A stretch of DNA of 64,000 nt from Symbiodinium natans (Eukaryota > Sar > Dinophyceae > Suessiales > Symbiodiniaceae). The stretch's first letter is position 1; every line of letters begins with the position of its first letter. The notes beneath the pieces are model-generated. The model was not told the DNA's origin and made no database searches. It saw only the letters and a program-made list of their open reading frames with translations. The DNA lies in assembly GCA_905221605.1 (NCBI GenBank), contig CAJNDS010002839.1:20001-84000 (forward strand), given 5' to 3'. This document shows positions 1-12,100 of the stretch, in pieces. The translations under genes were made by a program, and so were the position numbers.

Positions 1-3000
1 GCCCAAGGCAGCATGCCGCCAGCTCTCAAATCTCAAAGCCTCAAAGACTGCACAACGAACTAAATGACAGAGATGTACGTAGTATACTCACGATAATTTA
101 GAATTCGCGGGTTATTCGCAACTTCTTGCACAACATCTGCATGGAGGCTTCGCTTCGCAGGTTTGTCCAAGCTGCATCTTGACTGAACAACGGGATCATC
201 TGATGGCACGTTGCCGTGGCAAAGCTTGACAGCTCGCCTTATGCAAGAAGACAAGAAGAAACTCGCAAGAACTCTGGCACAACACTGCGACAGAAGTGTA
301 ACCGTCAGGACGACGTAGTACACTGAAGTCCGCGCCGCCACTACGGGTAGGGTCTCTACTGCATCACAATAATCACAGGCAGGGTGCCCTAAGCAGCCAT
401 CTGGGTGAAAGATCTGCAGCGGCATCTCTTTGGGACACCCAAGATAGAAATGCTGATCCTGCCAGGATGGTGGAAGGAAGTGCAGGTGTCAATCTCTTCG
501 CTTGCGCCCACAGGAATGCGGTCAAAACGGCTCCTTCCAAGTCAATGATCCACGACCACAAATACCTGGACAGCATACGCACATCTCAGGTTCAAGGTGC
601 GACCAACAAGAAAGCCGTTGCATCCGAACCTTCCCCACCCCACATCTGAACCTTTCGATTACTTTGAATTCTGCTTATGCCTCAAGCCCACAGATAATCG
701 GGACCTGTCAACGTGGAGATGCAGCTGCTGACGGAGGAAAGGTCTCACGATATGCACCAGCTCGGAATGGTTTATTTCGAAGCCTCCCTGCTACGTGAGT
801 TCTCTGCTGGAAGCTAGCACCGCCCACTGTCGAAGCAAGATGCTGTACTCGATGACGTCGCCGTTATCACGGAATTCGTGAAAGACCAGCTGAGAAACCT
901 TCACCGCCACCTGTCCACGGGACTCAGGCTCGGTAAATATGTCTTCAGTATCTTCGCCCCTCGACCTCCGCTCCACGCGTGCTGTTGACGTACTTGCTCC
1001 CGAACCTCTGCCAACCAAGACGCGCGCCACAAACAAATACCACAGCTAGAGACTCGACTCGTTCTCTGCTGCTCAGCTGAGATCAGGGCATTCCTGCCAA
1101 CCAAAAGAGATCCTTCATACAGAGGCTACTTGTGGCCAGTTGTGCAAGCTTGCCCCGGTGGTAGCATGCGCCAAGCCTGATATCCCGTCTTCGGCAAGCG
1201 CGTCTCACCTTTTCTGTCCACGCTGGTAGCAGCAAGCGCCCCACCTGAAATGCACAACGCAAATCGAAGACACCGCAGAGGTCTGAAGGTTCAGGTTTGG
1301 AGGTTCAGATCATAGGAGGAGATAGCAGTTCCAAAGCGCTCTGGAAGAAGCGGATGGAGATCAAAGATTTCAAGGGCTGATCTGTTTGGTGGCAGGGCAG
1401 TTGTAAGCTTGGAACCGAATTCCGAGTCTGTCAACGTGCAGTTGAGACGCAGTCGGAGCCTTCGTTTGTGACCTCTCCAGCACGAAAATCGAGTAATTTG
1501 TAGTCCTGGAAAGGGCAAGGATGCCACGCCTTTCACCCACTTCAACACATATATTCATTTATGTTCCTCCACTGAGACCTACCGAGGAAGAACTGCAGGA
1601 CCCATCATGGCCCGTCAGCTGTTTGAATGTACACACGTGCTAACTCTCAGAATCTGCTTCTGCCCCGATTGAGGTCGTTGTAAGCGTTGGGCTAGTATCT
1701 GCAGATCCCACCCTCCCACAACTCGGTCCGTGAAGCCACTTTCGTCATTGGAGCAGCTATGAGATGGCCTCTGTTGGGGTTTGTGCAGGCCATGAAGCAC
1801 GGCTACTGCTGCTCACCGGTGGAGACTGCATCCAGGCCACCAGTTGAATGCCAGCCGCGCGATGACCAAGCTCAAGGTCCTACACTGTTAAAACTTGAGC
1901 AGATGTGATGACGTGTGCTTCGGTTCTCCCGCAGCCTTTTGCCACCTTCTCCCACAAGTTTTGGGTTTACTGCAAGGTTTAGGGTTTGACGACTTCGGAC
2001 TACATGTCACGTGGCTCCGGTCCTAGGATCTTCGATCTGAACCTGTGCCCTGGACTCAATGAAGGACACGATTCGCTGGACCGGAAGGCTTACCTGTGCG
2101 AGCAGCCAGTACCATCGGGTGGTCTCGGTGCCTTTTGCTACAAAGTGTTGTCCAGCAGCCTTGAAATGGAATCCACGGGCTTCTTCCCCTTGCCTCAGCA
2201 CGTGTCCGTCATCAAGCGAGCCTTCCGCTGGTAACCTCCATCTGTCTTGCATTAAGTTAAGGCACCTCTCTCTGTAGCGTTGGCGTGACTCTGGCGTAGC
2301 CTTGGCTGCGTAGTGAGAAAAAAGGCTATCGCAAAAAAACATTTTACTTCGAACATCCCCAACCTCTCTTGGTAGAGATACTCTGGGGTTGGGCAACACT
2401 CTGGGGTTGGGCACTCCAGGGAGACTCAGGGGTTGAGCACTCCAGGGAGACTCTGGGGCTGGGCACGGACACTCTAGAAAGGCTCTGGGGTTGGGCACTC
2501 CAGGGAGACTTTGGGGTTGGGCACTCCAGGGATGAGCGAGGAGTAGACTGGGCGAGGAGAAGATTTCCGGGCGAGGAGAAGAGTTCCGGGCGATAATCTA
2601 ACAACCCCACACCGAGGGTGGGGAAAAAAGGAGATATTTATTGGGCCCATGGGGCATGGACCATTGGAGGCCGGAGTGCCCAACACAAAGACCCGAATCT
2701 CAAGCCGAATCTCAAGCCCCTAAGTTGGGTCAGAGGTCCGCTTGGATTACGAACTCATTCTGCTCGTCCGCCGTGGGCAAGAGGTCCCGGCTGGGTCTGC
2801 TCAAATTTCTCAGGTGTCGCACGATGGCTTTTCCGGTCCTCGATGCGGCTGGGTGGTCTTAAACCTTACACGAGAACACGAAGGGCCCGGAGAACTGAGG
2901 ATGCAGCCTCTTCACCTCAACAGAAAGATGCGACGGGTTGAATTTTAACATCTAGACTCTAGACACCACGTTGGCAAACTCTGGATAATCTGGATTCTGC
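1..3000. other. No recognisable gene
   Basis: Only short open frames of mixed composition occur on either strand, and none shows a protein-family motif or a run of phase-consistent exons. A minisatellite at about 2379-2535 is listed separately. Short exons of the neighbouring gene could be hidden here, since exons of 24-40 bases occur elsewhere in the window. Confidence 0.5.
2379..2535. repeat. Minisatellite, about 30-bp GGTTGGGCACTCCAGGGAGA units
   Basis: Four to five imperfect copies of a unit built on GGGTTGGGCACTCCAGGGA follow each other, one interrupted by a CACGGACACTCTAGAAAGG segment. The repeat is open in several frames on both strands, which produces Ser/Pro-rich phantom ORFs. No coding role is supported. 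Confidence 0.8.
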
Positions 3001-3029
3001 AAAAGTCATGTGCGCACTGTGCAGCGATG

Positions 3030-4230
3030 AAGCTCCTCATTGCTGGCAAGTAGCCCCAATGCTCTTAACCAGGCCTGCCGTTTCCTTCAGTCGGTCATTG
3101 GTCTGATTTCTGCCGCGCACGGCTTTGAGATGCGACCTGCGAAACTTCTGACGAGCTGCATTCACTGCGGTGAAGATCTCATCGTGAAGCTCCGGCTTGA
3201 TATCATCGAGGGTTGCATTTATGGCAATGATGTCCCTCGGCGGTGATTGGCAAACGACATCTGCAATAGAATTGCCGAGGCCCCCAGGTGCAACTGTGAG
3301 ACACTGCTGGTACTGTGTTCATCTACCTGCCCATGTATTACCATGTGCTCTTCATCAGAGTTGCTCCTTCTTTAAGCCCACATCCGCAGCCATCTGGAGA
3401 ACGTCCTCTTCCGTCACAGGTGCCGAAGTGGAGGTGCCGGCACGAATCCGCCATATGAGCTTCCTTATACGAGAGGCGCAGCGCGACATCTCACATTGTC
3501 GTACATCGCATGTCATTTACCATCAGGGCTGCTGCGAAACTTGCAGATGCATTATGCGTATCTTGAAACAACACAGGCCGAGCGTCAGAACTTCAACAAT
3601 GTCGTCATAGTGATCTGGATCGATGAGCTGCAGTGTTGTATTGAGTTTAGCAGCCTGCCTTGGCTTTGGCTTTGGTTGTACATTGAAGGCATGTTAGCAA
3701 ACTCGATGTAGATCAAGGAACTGCTTGCCTTTTCATGGCCAGCTGCTTGGAGTCAATCCCCATCTCAGACACCAAGTCAAGGATTGCATGTACAGGAACA
3801 GGCGTGCTGGTGGTTGACGTCGTGGTTGTGTTGGTGGCGGGTGCTGCACTCACCTGGTACAGTTCGCACATCACGAGTTTTCGAGGCCGGAAAAGCCCTG
3901 GTGCAACAACTGAATATCACTTGCACACATGCCACGGCACCGTAGTATTCTTGGATGACCAAGAACTTGCCCTCAACAGACGCAGCAATCATCGGCAGCA
4001 TTGCTCCAAATCGAAGGTCACTTGCGCATGACTCTTGCCATGGTTGCTGGATTCAGTGCCGAAGTTACTGTCATCAGTGCACTAGCTGCACTGAACAGAA
4101 GGGGACCTGTGCTAACACTTCACAGAATTTGTCCGCCACTCCCTTGCAGCGAGGGTGCAGCACGTGCACCAGAGACTTCTTGGCGGCAAGGTCCATACCA
4201 TCCAAGAGGTCTTGCAACTGAGAGTCCTCC
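3030..4230 (-). CDS. Unrecognised multi-exon gene (at least five exons)
   Basis: Five minus-strand segments read like real protein and are separated by frame changes. From 5' to 3' they lie at about 4230-4145 (contains LQDLLDGMDLAAKKS), 4017-3925 (MLPMIAASVEGKFLVIQEYY), 3677-3590 (AAKLNTTLQLIDPDHYDDIV), 3464-3360 (TEEDVLQMAADVGLKKEQL) and 3240-3030 (INATLDDIKPELHDEIF followed by a basic helix-like stretch). The peptides look helical and soluble. I do not recognise the family and infer no function. The first and last exons are not defined; a further exon may lie near 4800-4900. The call rests on coding-like composition only. Confidence 0.45.
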
Positions 4231-5577
4231 CTTTGTTACGCAAGCGTGCAAAGCTTCAACAGTCAGGGGTCAGAGGCAGAACAAAAGCAGAAGTGGCCAA
4301 GGCACTGGGAGTTATAGCCAAGCCTTCCTGCCGCTTCGTGGATAGCCTTGTCTAGCTGCAAGCTCTTCACGACCTGCATTTGAATCATGCGGTGGGTTGT
4401 GCAATGCTGTCGTTTTTGGATGGCATGCTGTTGGGGAGGCTTCAACGTGACATGTTGCTCGGAGCGTCTTGCTTTCACACTTGAATCGTAGGTGCTCAAA
4501 CTTGGATGCCTAGCTTGGTTAGAGCATGTTAGAGCCATGCCCGCGTGATGCAGCAGCCCCGCAAGGAGCAAACTGAAAACCCATGGTGGGCAAGTTTCTC
4601 TTCCTCCTTTCACATCATAGTTTAGAGATCTGCTCTGAACCGTGGTGGTCACCCAAGATTCGCTTTTTGTCAGCGAAACTCCGGAGGCCACGTGTAACTT
4701 CACCTTGGAAGATGTCGGGCCACCGTATCAGGGCTGGGCTGCCATGGTGAAGGTGGCTGTGGCTGGAGAGGAGAATGGCGCTTTCAAGAAGCCGCGTTGC
4801 TCAAGCAACCCTTTGGCGGCGTCACAGTGGGTCGGGTGTTGATGGCAAAGGTCAAGCGTACGTCGACAAAAAGATGGGAAAATCCACTCTGCAGTATGTG
4901 TCGGGATGTCCCCAATTCTCGATGCGTTGCGCTGGAAGTTGTTGGCAGAAAAATCAAGCGAGGCAACGGGGCGTCAAATCAGGAAACGCACGCGAACTGC
5001 AAGAGTTGGTCGATCAGCTACATTAAGCAAGATTGCGACATATTGCGAGCGATGTGTAGATACGCAACCATAGGCAGCAAACGCAAACACGTGCAAGAGC
5101 CATGCTGTTCTTGTGGAATGGGAGGCCCGTATGCCGCAGACAACCTCTTGTGCTGCGTGGCCCTCCCTTTCCTGCGTCTGGGGGTGTCCAAGTTCTGTGG
5201 AATCTAAGTGTGCCAGCTGCTCGGCTGTGACATGGGACTTTGTTAGAGTGCCGCGAGTGAGTGAAGTTTCGGGGTGATTGCATGTGACGGCACTGCAAGA
5301 CGATAATGCCCACCCAGCCTCACACCCACAGGTAGCCATGCAGTTCTTCTGGGCCCACTCACCTCCAGCGGGAAAATGCAGGTAAGCAGGGTAAGCAGCC
5401 TCTGATGCATCAGTCTCGCGGCACATCCATCAAGAAGCATCTCTTGCAGATTATTGAAGCGCCCCCGCCTTTACATGCAACTTTGAGGGACGTAGCGCTT
5501 GACAAAGCTCCCCATTCACTGTCGCGTGCCTCGGAACAAAAGCTGGGCCTGCTCAGCTGGCTATCATGCTAGTCATG

Positions 5578-6012
5578 CTAGTGAGATCTTGTCAAGCGGA
5601 GCAACCCACTCTTGACAGTTCTCCTCCGGAATATTCGAGCTCCACTCCGGCTGCCAGGTGTCTTCACAGTCCTGCAGCGCACACCGGCTTTCGTAAAGTT
5701 GCTCACGTGGTTGTAGGTCATTTTGCTAGTGTGCTGGGTCTGCAGCAGTGCCTCATCAGAGAAGGTCGTCTCCGAGATGTTGGCGGAAGTGAGCTTGGCA
5801 ATGACGCCAAGAGTTGCGTTGGCCAGTTTGCTGGCGTTTTGAGCAGAGCTTGAATTGCTTGACGTTGTGCTCGCATGTGCATCTGTGGCATTGGCCACAG
5901 AATCTGCGGATGAGCCGACCAGATCTGAAACAGAAGAACCTTCGCTGCGTGCCACATCCATGCCAAGGAAGCCACGGCCCTTATCCGCATGCAACCTTAC
6001 ACAAGTCAACAT
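5578..6012 (-). CDS. Ser/Asn/Ala-rich exon, function unknown
   Basis: The frame is open for about 140 codons. The part nearest 6000 reads ADKGRGFLGMDVARSEGSS, followed by about 80 residues rich in Ser, Asn, Ala and Thr with several N-x-S/T sequons, as in secreted or cell-surface proteins. A plausible splice acceptor precedes the Lys-Gly-Arg segment. No family is recognised. It could belong to the gene at 3.0-4.2 kb or be separate. Confidence 0.3.
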   Translation of the reverse strand: MLTCVRLHADKGRGFLGMDVARSEGSSVSDLVGSSADSVANATDAHASTTSSNSSSAQNASKLANATLGVIAKLTSANISETTFSDEALLQTQHTSKMTYNHVSNFTKAGVRCRTVKTPGSRSGARIFRRRTVKSGLLRLTRSH

Positions 6013-6319
6013 GTTCGTAAGACAATTTAATCGGATGAGGAGCCAGTGGCACCGAAGAACCTGCGCATGCAGAAATACATGAGAATGTACTTACATATCA
6101 TCAAGATCGCAGTATCGGTGTACATGAGGTGGTCAGTGTAATGCTAACAGAACTGCGCAGATGCACAGAAGCACTCACTGTGGCCGACCTCGCCCAGAGT
6201 CCATCAACATTGCCTGGCTCGTGGTCGTCGTCCTCTGCATTGCCTTGGTCCTGCCATCTTGGCTGCACCATGCTGTGTCCAAAGCCATGCTCCGCTAGAG
6301 CCATGGCAACGAGCCCATT

Positions 6320-8280
6320 TTTGCTATTCTGAAGGCTCCATGAGCCCTGAACACATTCCTTTCATACCTATCTGACCTCTCTTCAGTGTTTCGGCATGTT
6401 TCGACCTCCTGGCGCATCAAGGAACGCATGGTGGCCGAGCCATGGGAGTCCACCACAGCGGCTCGCCTTTCTTAAAAAAGTGCCGGGGGCAGAAGCGAAG
6501 GGACAAGCTTAGGGGTGAAGGGCTCTGCATGGCTAAGGCGTGAGATGAAGGGCCGCTGAGGCTGCTGAGGCTTTGGCTTTGGCCTCTGTGAATCCTGCGC
6601 AGAGATGCTGCTCGCCGAGAGCTGATCAAAGATGGAACCTGGGCACTTCGGACCAGTGGGCACAGCGCTGCACGGAAACGGCATCCGTGCTCAACAGCTT
6701 GAGGGCTCGGCTGCAAACTAGCCAAAGATGAAAGCCATGGGGACCGCCCAGCATGGCCTCAGCTGATAGAGGCTTTGCCTTGACAAAATGCCCGCTTTTG
6801 AGGTTCGTCCTTGGGTTTCTGTCAGAAATTCGGGGCGGGTTTGTTTGGAGCAACCCCTCTAAATGCGTTAGGCATGCCGAGTGGCTGATGTATGGAGGAA
6901 GCTGCATCAAACAACTATCGGCCCGCGTTTGCTCCGAACCGAATGGCTGAAAGAAGCGGGCTCATGCTCCAGCCACCCCGTGGGATACACAGTCTTAATC
7001 TTACTGTAGTTGTGAGACAACGAGCGTGCATGTCCATGCGAAGTCGAGGCGGCTGAGAGTTTGGCCAAGTCTTCCTCGGAGTCGCAGAGCGGAATCCAGA
7101 GCTCGTTTCCACAAGTGTGCCTTCAAAATGGGGGGCTTCCGAAGCTAGGGTACCCTTTTTCTGGGGGTTCCTAGAATATGGAGTCTAGTATTTTGGGATA
7201 TATTATAGATACCCCTATTTTGGGAAATGCCCAAATGGCGGAAACAAGTCAGTGGTGTTTTTGCTTTGTCAAGTCTCTGGGCCCAACAAGCGTAGCTTGT
7301 GACTTCATGTGCTGTGCAAGGCCACATGCACTGACAATGTGATTGGTCGGGTTGGACTGGCGTGGCATACCTGACAGGCGCTTCTGTGCCACAATTTCGC
7401 CGCGTTGCCCCTCGGGAAGGCGAGTTGCGGGCCACGAATCGATCCTGCGCAGTCAACTCAAAACTGAAGCACAGCAAAGTCTGACACATTCGGGTGTTTG
7501 TCTTGTTCTACCTTGACAAACTTGTGGACGTGCGTGGTCTCCTCTTTGGGGAAACCTTTTCAGAAGCAGGCACGAAGTGCGCAGGGTCCTCTTCACCACT
7601 GCCAGCGTCGTTCGCTCATCAGCATCCATGCTCAGTTTGCAGGTTTGCTTGTAATTCACTCACTCCACTGACTCCAGCGGTATCCGTTTTTGATGGGTAC
7701 TGCCCCACAAGGGGGGCACGAGGGAATCAGCCAAGAGAGGGTCGCATTCACTTCGCGGGGGTTGGATGTTGTTTTTCAAGGGCTTGAGGCCAGCTTATCG
7801 TAAACAAGTGCCTTTTCACAGCGACCACTCATGAACGCAGGTTTTCCTTCACTGCGCATGTGCTCGAAGCAGCTGTTTCCGAGGGCAGGGAGGTGGTTGC
7901 TATGACTTCATTCAGTGGTTATAGATGGGACAGTCAGCTTCTGGCACGTGCTGCTTGGCAGCGGTTCAATGGGGGGCTGGGGATGTTGGGACCTTCTTGG
8001 GTATCCCCCAATATTCCTACTGCATTCGGTCCTAGATCCTTTTGAGGGTACCCATTTGGGGTGAGCTTGGGGGGCCGCTGTGGTTGTTGGTGTTTCGGTG
8101 CAGGGTTGCTACTTCGGAGTTCAGCTTGCCCAACCGTTTTTCTTGCGGCTTCGATGTTTCCCTGTATGTGTGCGAGACAGGACATCATCGCGCAATCTAG
8201 GCACAGACGCTCCTAATTCCGGAAAGCCACTCAATCTTTCTGCGTCGAACTCGACGTTGCTCTCCCGTCCGGCGGTTGAC
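6320..8280. other. No supportable gene
   Basis: Open frames on both strands are short and lack family motifs. The sequence has locally AT-rich stretches (about 7140-7230) with no convincing exon series. Confidence 0.4.
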
Positions 8281-8289
8281 CTGAACCTT

Positions 8290-8602
8290 CGCACCTGAGG
8301 GCGACCGAGAGACGAAGTGCCGAGGGCAACAGGCAGGTGCATGTCCAGAGATGCTACGCATGAAAAACTATTTTCCCCTTCAGCCCAAGGGCGGATGTCT
8401 ATGACATACATGTTGCGGCCAACCTGGAACTCCATCATCCTGCCATAGATGCTCACGAAACTTCTCTCGGCGCAATTGCCGGAAGCATGCTCCGCACGCG
8501 CCTCAAACCAGCTTCAAGGATGTTGTTGAGGCTTCCGCTGATTTCGGGGCTGTACGACGACCAGTTGCCATTTGGCAATTGCACTTCCCACGCGAAGTTT
8601 GC
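8290..8602 (-). CDS. WWE-domain exons
   Basis: WWE domains bind poly(ADP-ribose) or mediate protein contacts in ubiquitin and ADP-ribose pathways. An exon at 8602-8502 carries the first half (AWEVQLPNGNWSSYSPEI, then LEAG). The second half starts at 8439 (MEFQVGRNMYVIDI) and ends in a basic LGRPQVRRF segment, matching the family order. The 62-bp intron between them starts with GC and ends with AG; joining AG|G restores the frame exactly, giving GLRMMEFQVG. The exons lie just downstream of the HECT gene on the same strand. They could be its 3' part, although WWE usually precedes HECT in known ligases, or a separate gene. Flanking exons are not resolved. Confidence 0.6.
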
Positions 8603-8894
8603 CTGCAGCACAGATGCCATGTTGATCAGACAGACATGTCTGAGTTGTGATCCGGTTATATTAAGAGACGAGATGAAACAAAAAATTGCATTTGAGCTGA
8701 TAGCATGCTTTTGCTGTATGACATTGGTGGCGTAGTTTCGAAGGCAGTGATTGACCACAACATGAACGCGTCCAATGAACTGTTGATTGTGGGAACTAAT
8801 TGCTTGGTTCATCTTGATTTTGTCCTATCGCTGACTTTTTTGCAGACATCTTGTAGGATTGTTCTTCGGCTCTTGCTCCTGCCCTCATACGAAC

Positions 8895-8937
8895 GTCTCC
8901 TTCTTCTTCTTCTTCTTCTTCTTCTTCTTCTTCTGCT
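8895..8937. repeat. CTT trinucleotide microsatellite
   Basis: About twelve consecutive CTT/TTC units lie inside a C/T-rich stretch extending to about 9000. There is no evidence of coding use. Confidence 0.9.
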
Positions 8938-9149
8938 GTGGTTGCTCCCTCTCCCCCTCCTTATCCCTCTCCCTATCTTTTTCCACTCCCTACCCTCGTC
9001 CCCTCTGATCTAAGCTGTCTGACGCCTGATGCCATGAGGGCACGATCTTGCTCTGACAGCTACGAGCTTATTCTCATTTGCTGTGCTGGCCGAAAATCTC
9101 ATGGGCCGATTTGTTCCAGTGAAGACCCCTGCTGCCCCTAACATTCTCA

Positions 9150-12100
9150 TCAAGCCGAAGCTGCGCAAAACAGCGGCTTCTCCTGCGAGATCATCACCTG
9201 CAGCCTGGGCTTCGGCTCGATGGCTTCAACGCCCCCAAGCGGTAAGCGATCACTCCCAGTCCAGAATTCCAGGAGTCTTGACCTGACGCGGGCAGAAAAA
9301 CCTTTTCCCAACTGCAAACGTCTGTACATCTCTGTTTACACGGAACTGGACTCCGAAGACCGAAGCCTGCCTAAACTTGGAGTCGCCCCTCCGTATGATC
9401 TGAAAGAGCCAAGCCAAAGATGTCTGGAGCTCTTTGGTGTCCTTCAGGTGCTTTGGGACCAGGCCATCCGGCACGAGAACCTGCTCCAGCTTCTCGACCT
9501 GCTCATCTGTAATCTGAGCATCGCCAAGCCTGCACCATGGTTGGGTACTATCATAAAATGATCATGATTGGGTTTGAAGCATTCATAAACATGCAAAATG
9601 ATCTTCAACACTGACCCAGAAGCAGGAGCCACTGGAAAACGTCTGCCGGAGCTCCGTCGAAGAGACTCGGAGGAAGCACGTCAAAGAAGCCATCGCTGAA
9701 TGCCTGCAGCGCCTTTTGGGATGAGTACAACAGGGCCGCCTTGCAACAGAGGCGAACATACTCTGCCTTGTTCTCGGGGGAAACCTCGATGTCATCACCT
9801 CCTGGAACAAGCTCCCTGCCAGCGTAGGAGAAGGTCAGCCATTGCAAATCCTCGTCCGGCATTTCGTGTCTCACTCTCCAGAGGCTGTTGGCAAAGGCTG
9901 GATCCATAGTGGCGAGATCCTCTAAAAGTTGGTCGTCACCCGTCGGCGTATCATCCCACACAGGCAACGCAGCATGGCGAGGCACGGGGCAGTCGAAGCA
10001 TCGAACCCACACATCACCATCGCTCCACCGCAGCCGACCGTGTGAGAGCTTTGCCTTCAGAGATTCTCCATCAAAGTCCGCCTGGATGGCATCACCTGCC
10101 AAACAAGCAAGGCGGGTCTTCAATCTTGGATTCTCACTCTTCAGGATTTAGGAACTTCCGGCACTTGGCACCTGGTGCTACCTGCAGCGCAATCTGCGGG
10201 GGCAGGCCGCTCTCATCCTTGGCAGTGCAGAGAACACTCAGGCGACGAACAGGCATGACGAGGAAATGCAAAAGCCAAAGGCACGAAAATGCACGCAACA
10301 ATCTTCTGTGACACCTCGCGTACAAGAAATCTTCACGAAACTGAGAAGCATGTGTAGCATACTACGTAAGACTCCGAGCACGAGGGTCTGCATGGCTCAG
10401 GAGGATGGTTCCCGAGATGGTGGCGATGCGGCCGTCCTCGCCCTCCCGCTGCCAATCTCCCGCCACGGCCGCCAGGGCCGGGGGCAACGCAGCTTGGGTT
10501 TCGATCACGCGGATGAGCCAGCGTAGGGCCCAGGGACTCAGAGCACAGTCCAAGACACAGCCTTGATACAAGGCGTATGCAAGAAAGCGGCCCACCCATC
10601 GGTATAAAGATTGGGCCTTGACGTGGAAGGCATGGATCCGCATGTCTGAGATGTTGTCGGGCTTAAAGAAGCTGCCTGAGGCTTTCGTATCGAAAAAATC
10701 TTCGCTCCCCCACAAGGCATGGCCCACTTCCTGCACCCAGCGCTTCGTCAGTCCCCCATGGTCGATACCAGCGTCATCTCCCGTGAACTGTATTTTGAAG
10801 CCATGCATCCACTCTTTCCCGCTTCGGGCAGTTGTTTTTGCGAAGGACCATGCCAGCATCTGTTTGGCCGCCTTCATGCGATGTTCAGGGTCCGAATCTC
10901 CACCAGGGAAGGGCCCGGACACTTCCAACAACCTTGCATGGGAGGGCGCTGCATGGCCGGGCCGGTCCCATCCGTTCTTCGTTCGTAGATCTTCCAAAGC
11001 TTTGCTGAACTTCTTTACGGCCTCCTTGTCGGCTGCTGTAGGCTTCTTGCGACCTTCTGTTTTGAATAGAGCTGGTAGCTTCTTGCCAGGACTGTCTTCT
11101 TGCCCACGCAGACTGATGAACTCCTCACTGGACTGCAGCTTATGCAGGAGGCCATCGTTCGCTAGGAAGGCAGACTTGGTGAGGAGAGCATTTGGGTCGA
11201 GTGCGGCCATCTCGCGATAGTGAGTGTTCACGTAGCTCTCGATCCACTGTCGACCAAGCTCGCCGACCTGGTAAGCAGCCGCGAGAGCAGGCACCAACTC
11301 CTCTGGAGACAGATGTCCATCCTTATTCGCGTCCCAGTAATCGAACCAAACCTTCAGGGCCCACAAGTCGCAATCAAGATGCAAATGAGTTCGCAACAAG
11401 TTCGCCAGCTCAACCTGCCAACTGCACCTCTGTCTACACTACACAGGTCATGCGAGACATGCAAGCATGCCACGAAGTGCACCTCTGGATCAGCAAAGAG
11501 ATCAGGAACGAGGCCCCAGATTTCACAGGCTTGGGCTCTAAAAATTTGGTCGCCCAGATTGTATGCCTTCCTTGGGACCAATTGGCAAGAGACATGACTA
11601 GACCCGAAGCTGCAATTCAGTATGCAACAGCTGCTGCAATGGAAAATGGGCGGGGGGGGTCGTTCTAAATTGGAATCCCTTTCGAGGCGTCCTTTGTATA
11701 TGAAGAACCAGTGTTCGGCCCATCTGGTACGCTTCCATGCGATGCACAACGGGGGGGTCAACAGCCAATCGACCACTCCTTGTCTGGCCGTAACTCTGCG
11801 TCCGAGTTGCTGCCCAGTCGTGTCCTGTGCCTCAAGGTCCCCACCATGTGAGTGAATCAGACGTAGGAGTTCTGTGGCTCGCCGCGTCTTTGGGCGTCCA
11901 ACGGCAATTTTGTGGAGAACCGTCTGACCTCAGAGAAACGCCTATACGGCATCCAACAGCCACCAATTGCTCTTGGGCAACTTTGGGCTCGAAACTCTTT
12001 TGAAGATTTACTGCATAAGTTCCTTTTGTCAGGGGCTTCTGGAGAGCTGACCCCGGGTGCCTGCGCTGTCTTGAGCCTGTACCACCTGAGGGAATTCCAC

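Noticed and set aside
10618..11220. 200-codon plus ORF
   Set aside because: It is the reverse complement of the EF-hand/HECT exon and has no support of its own.
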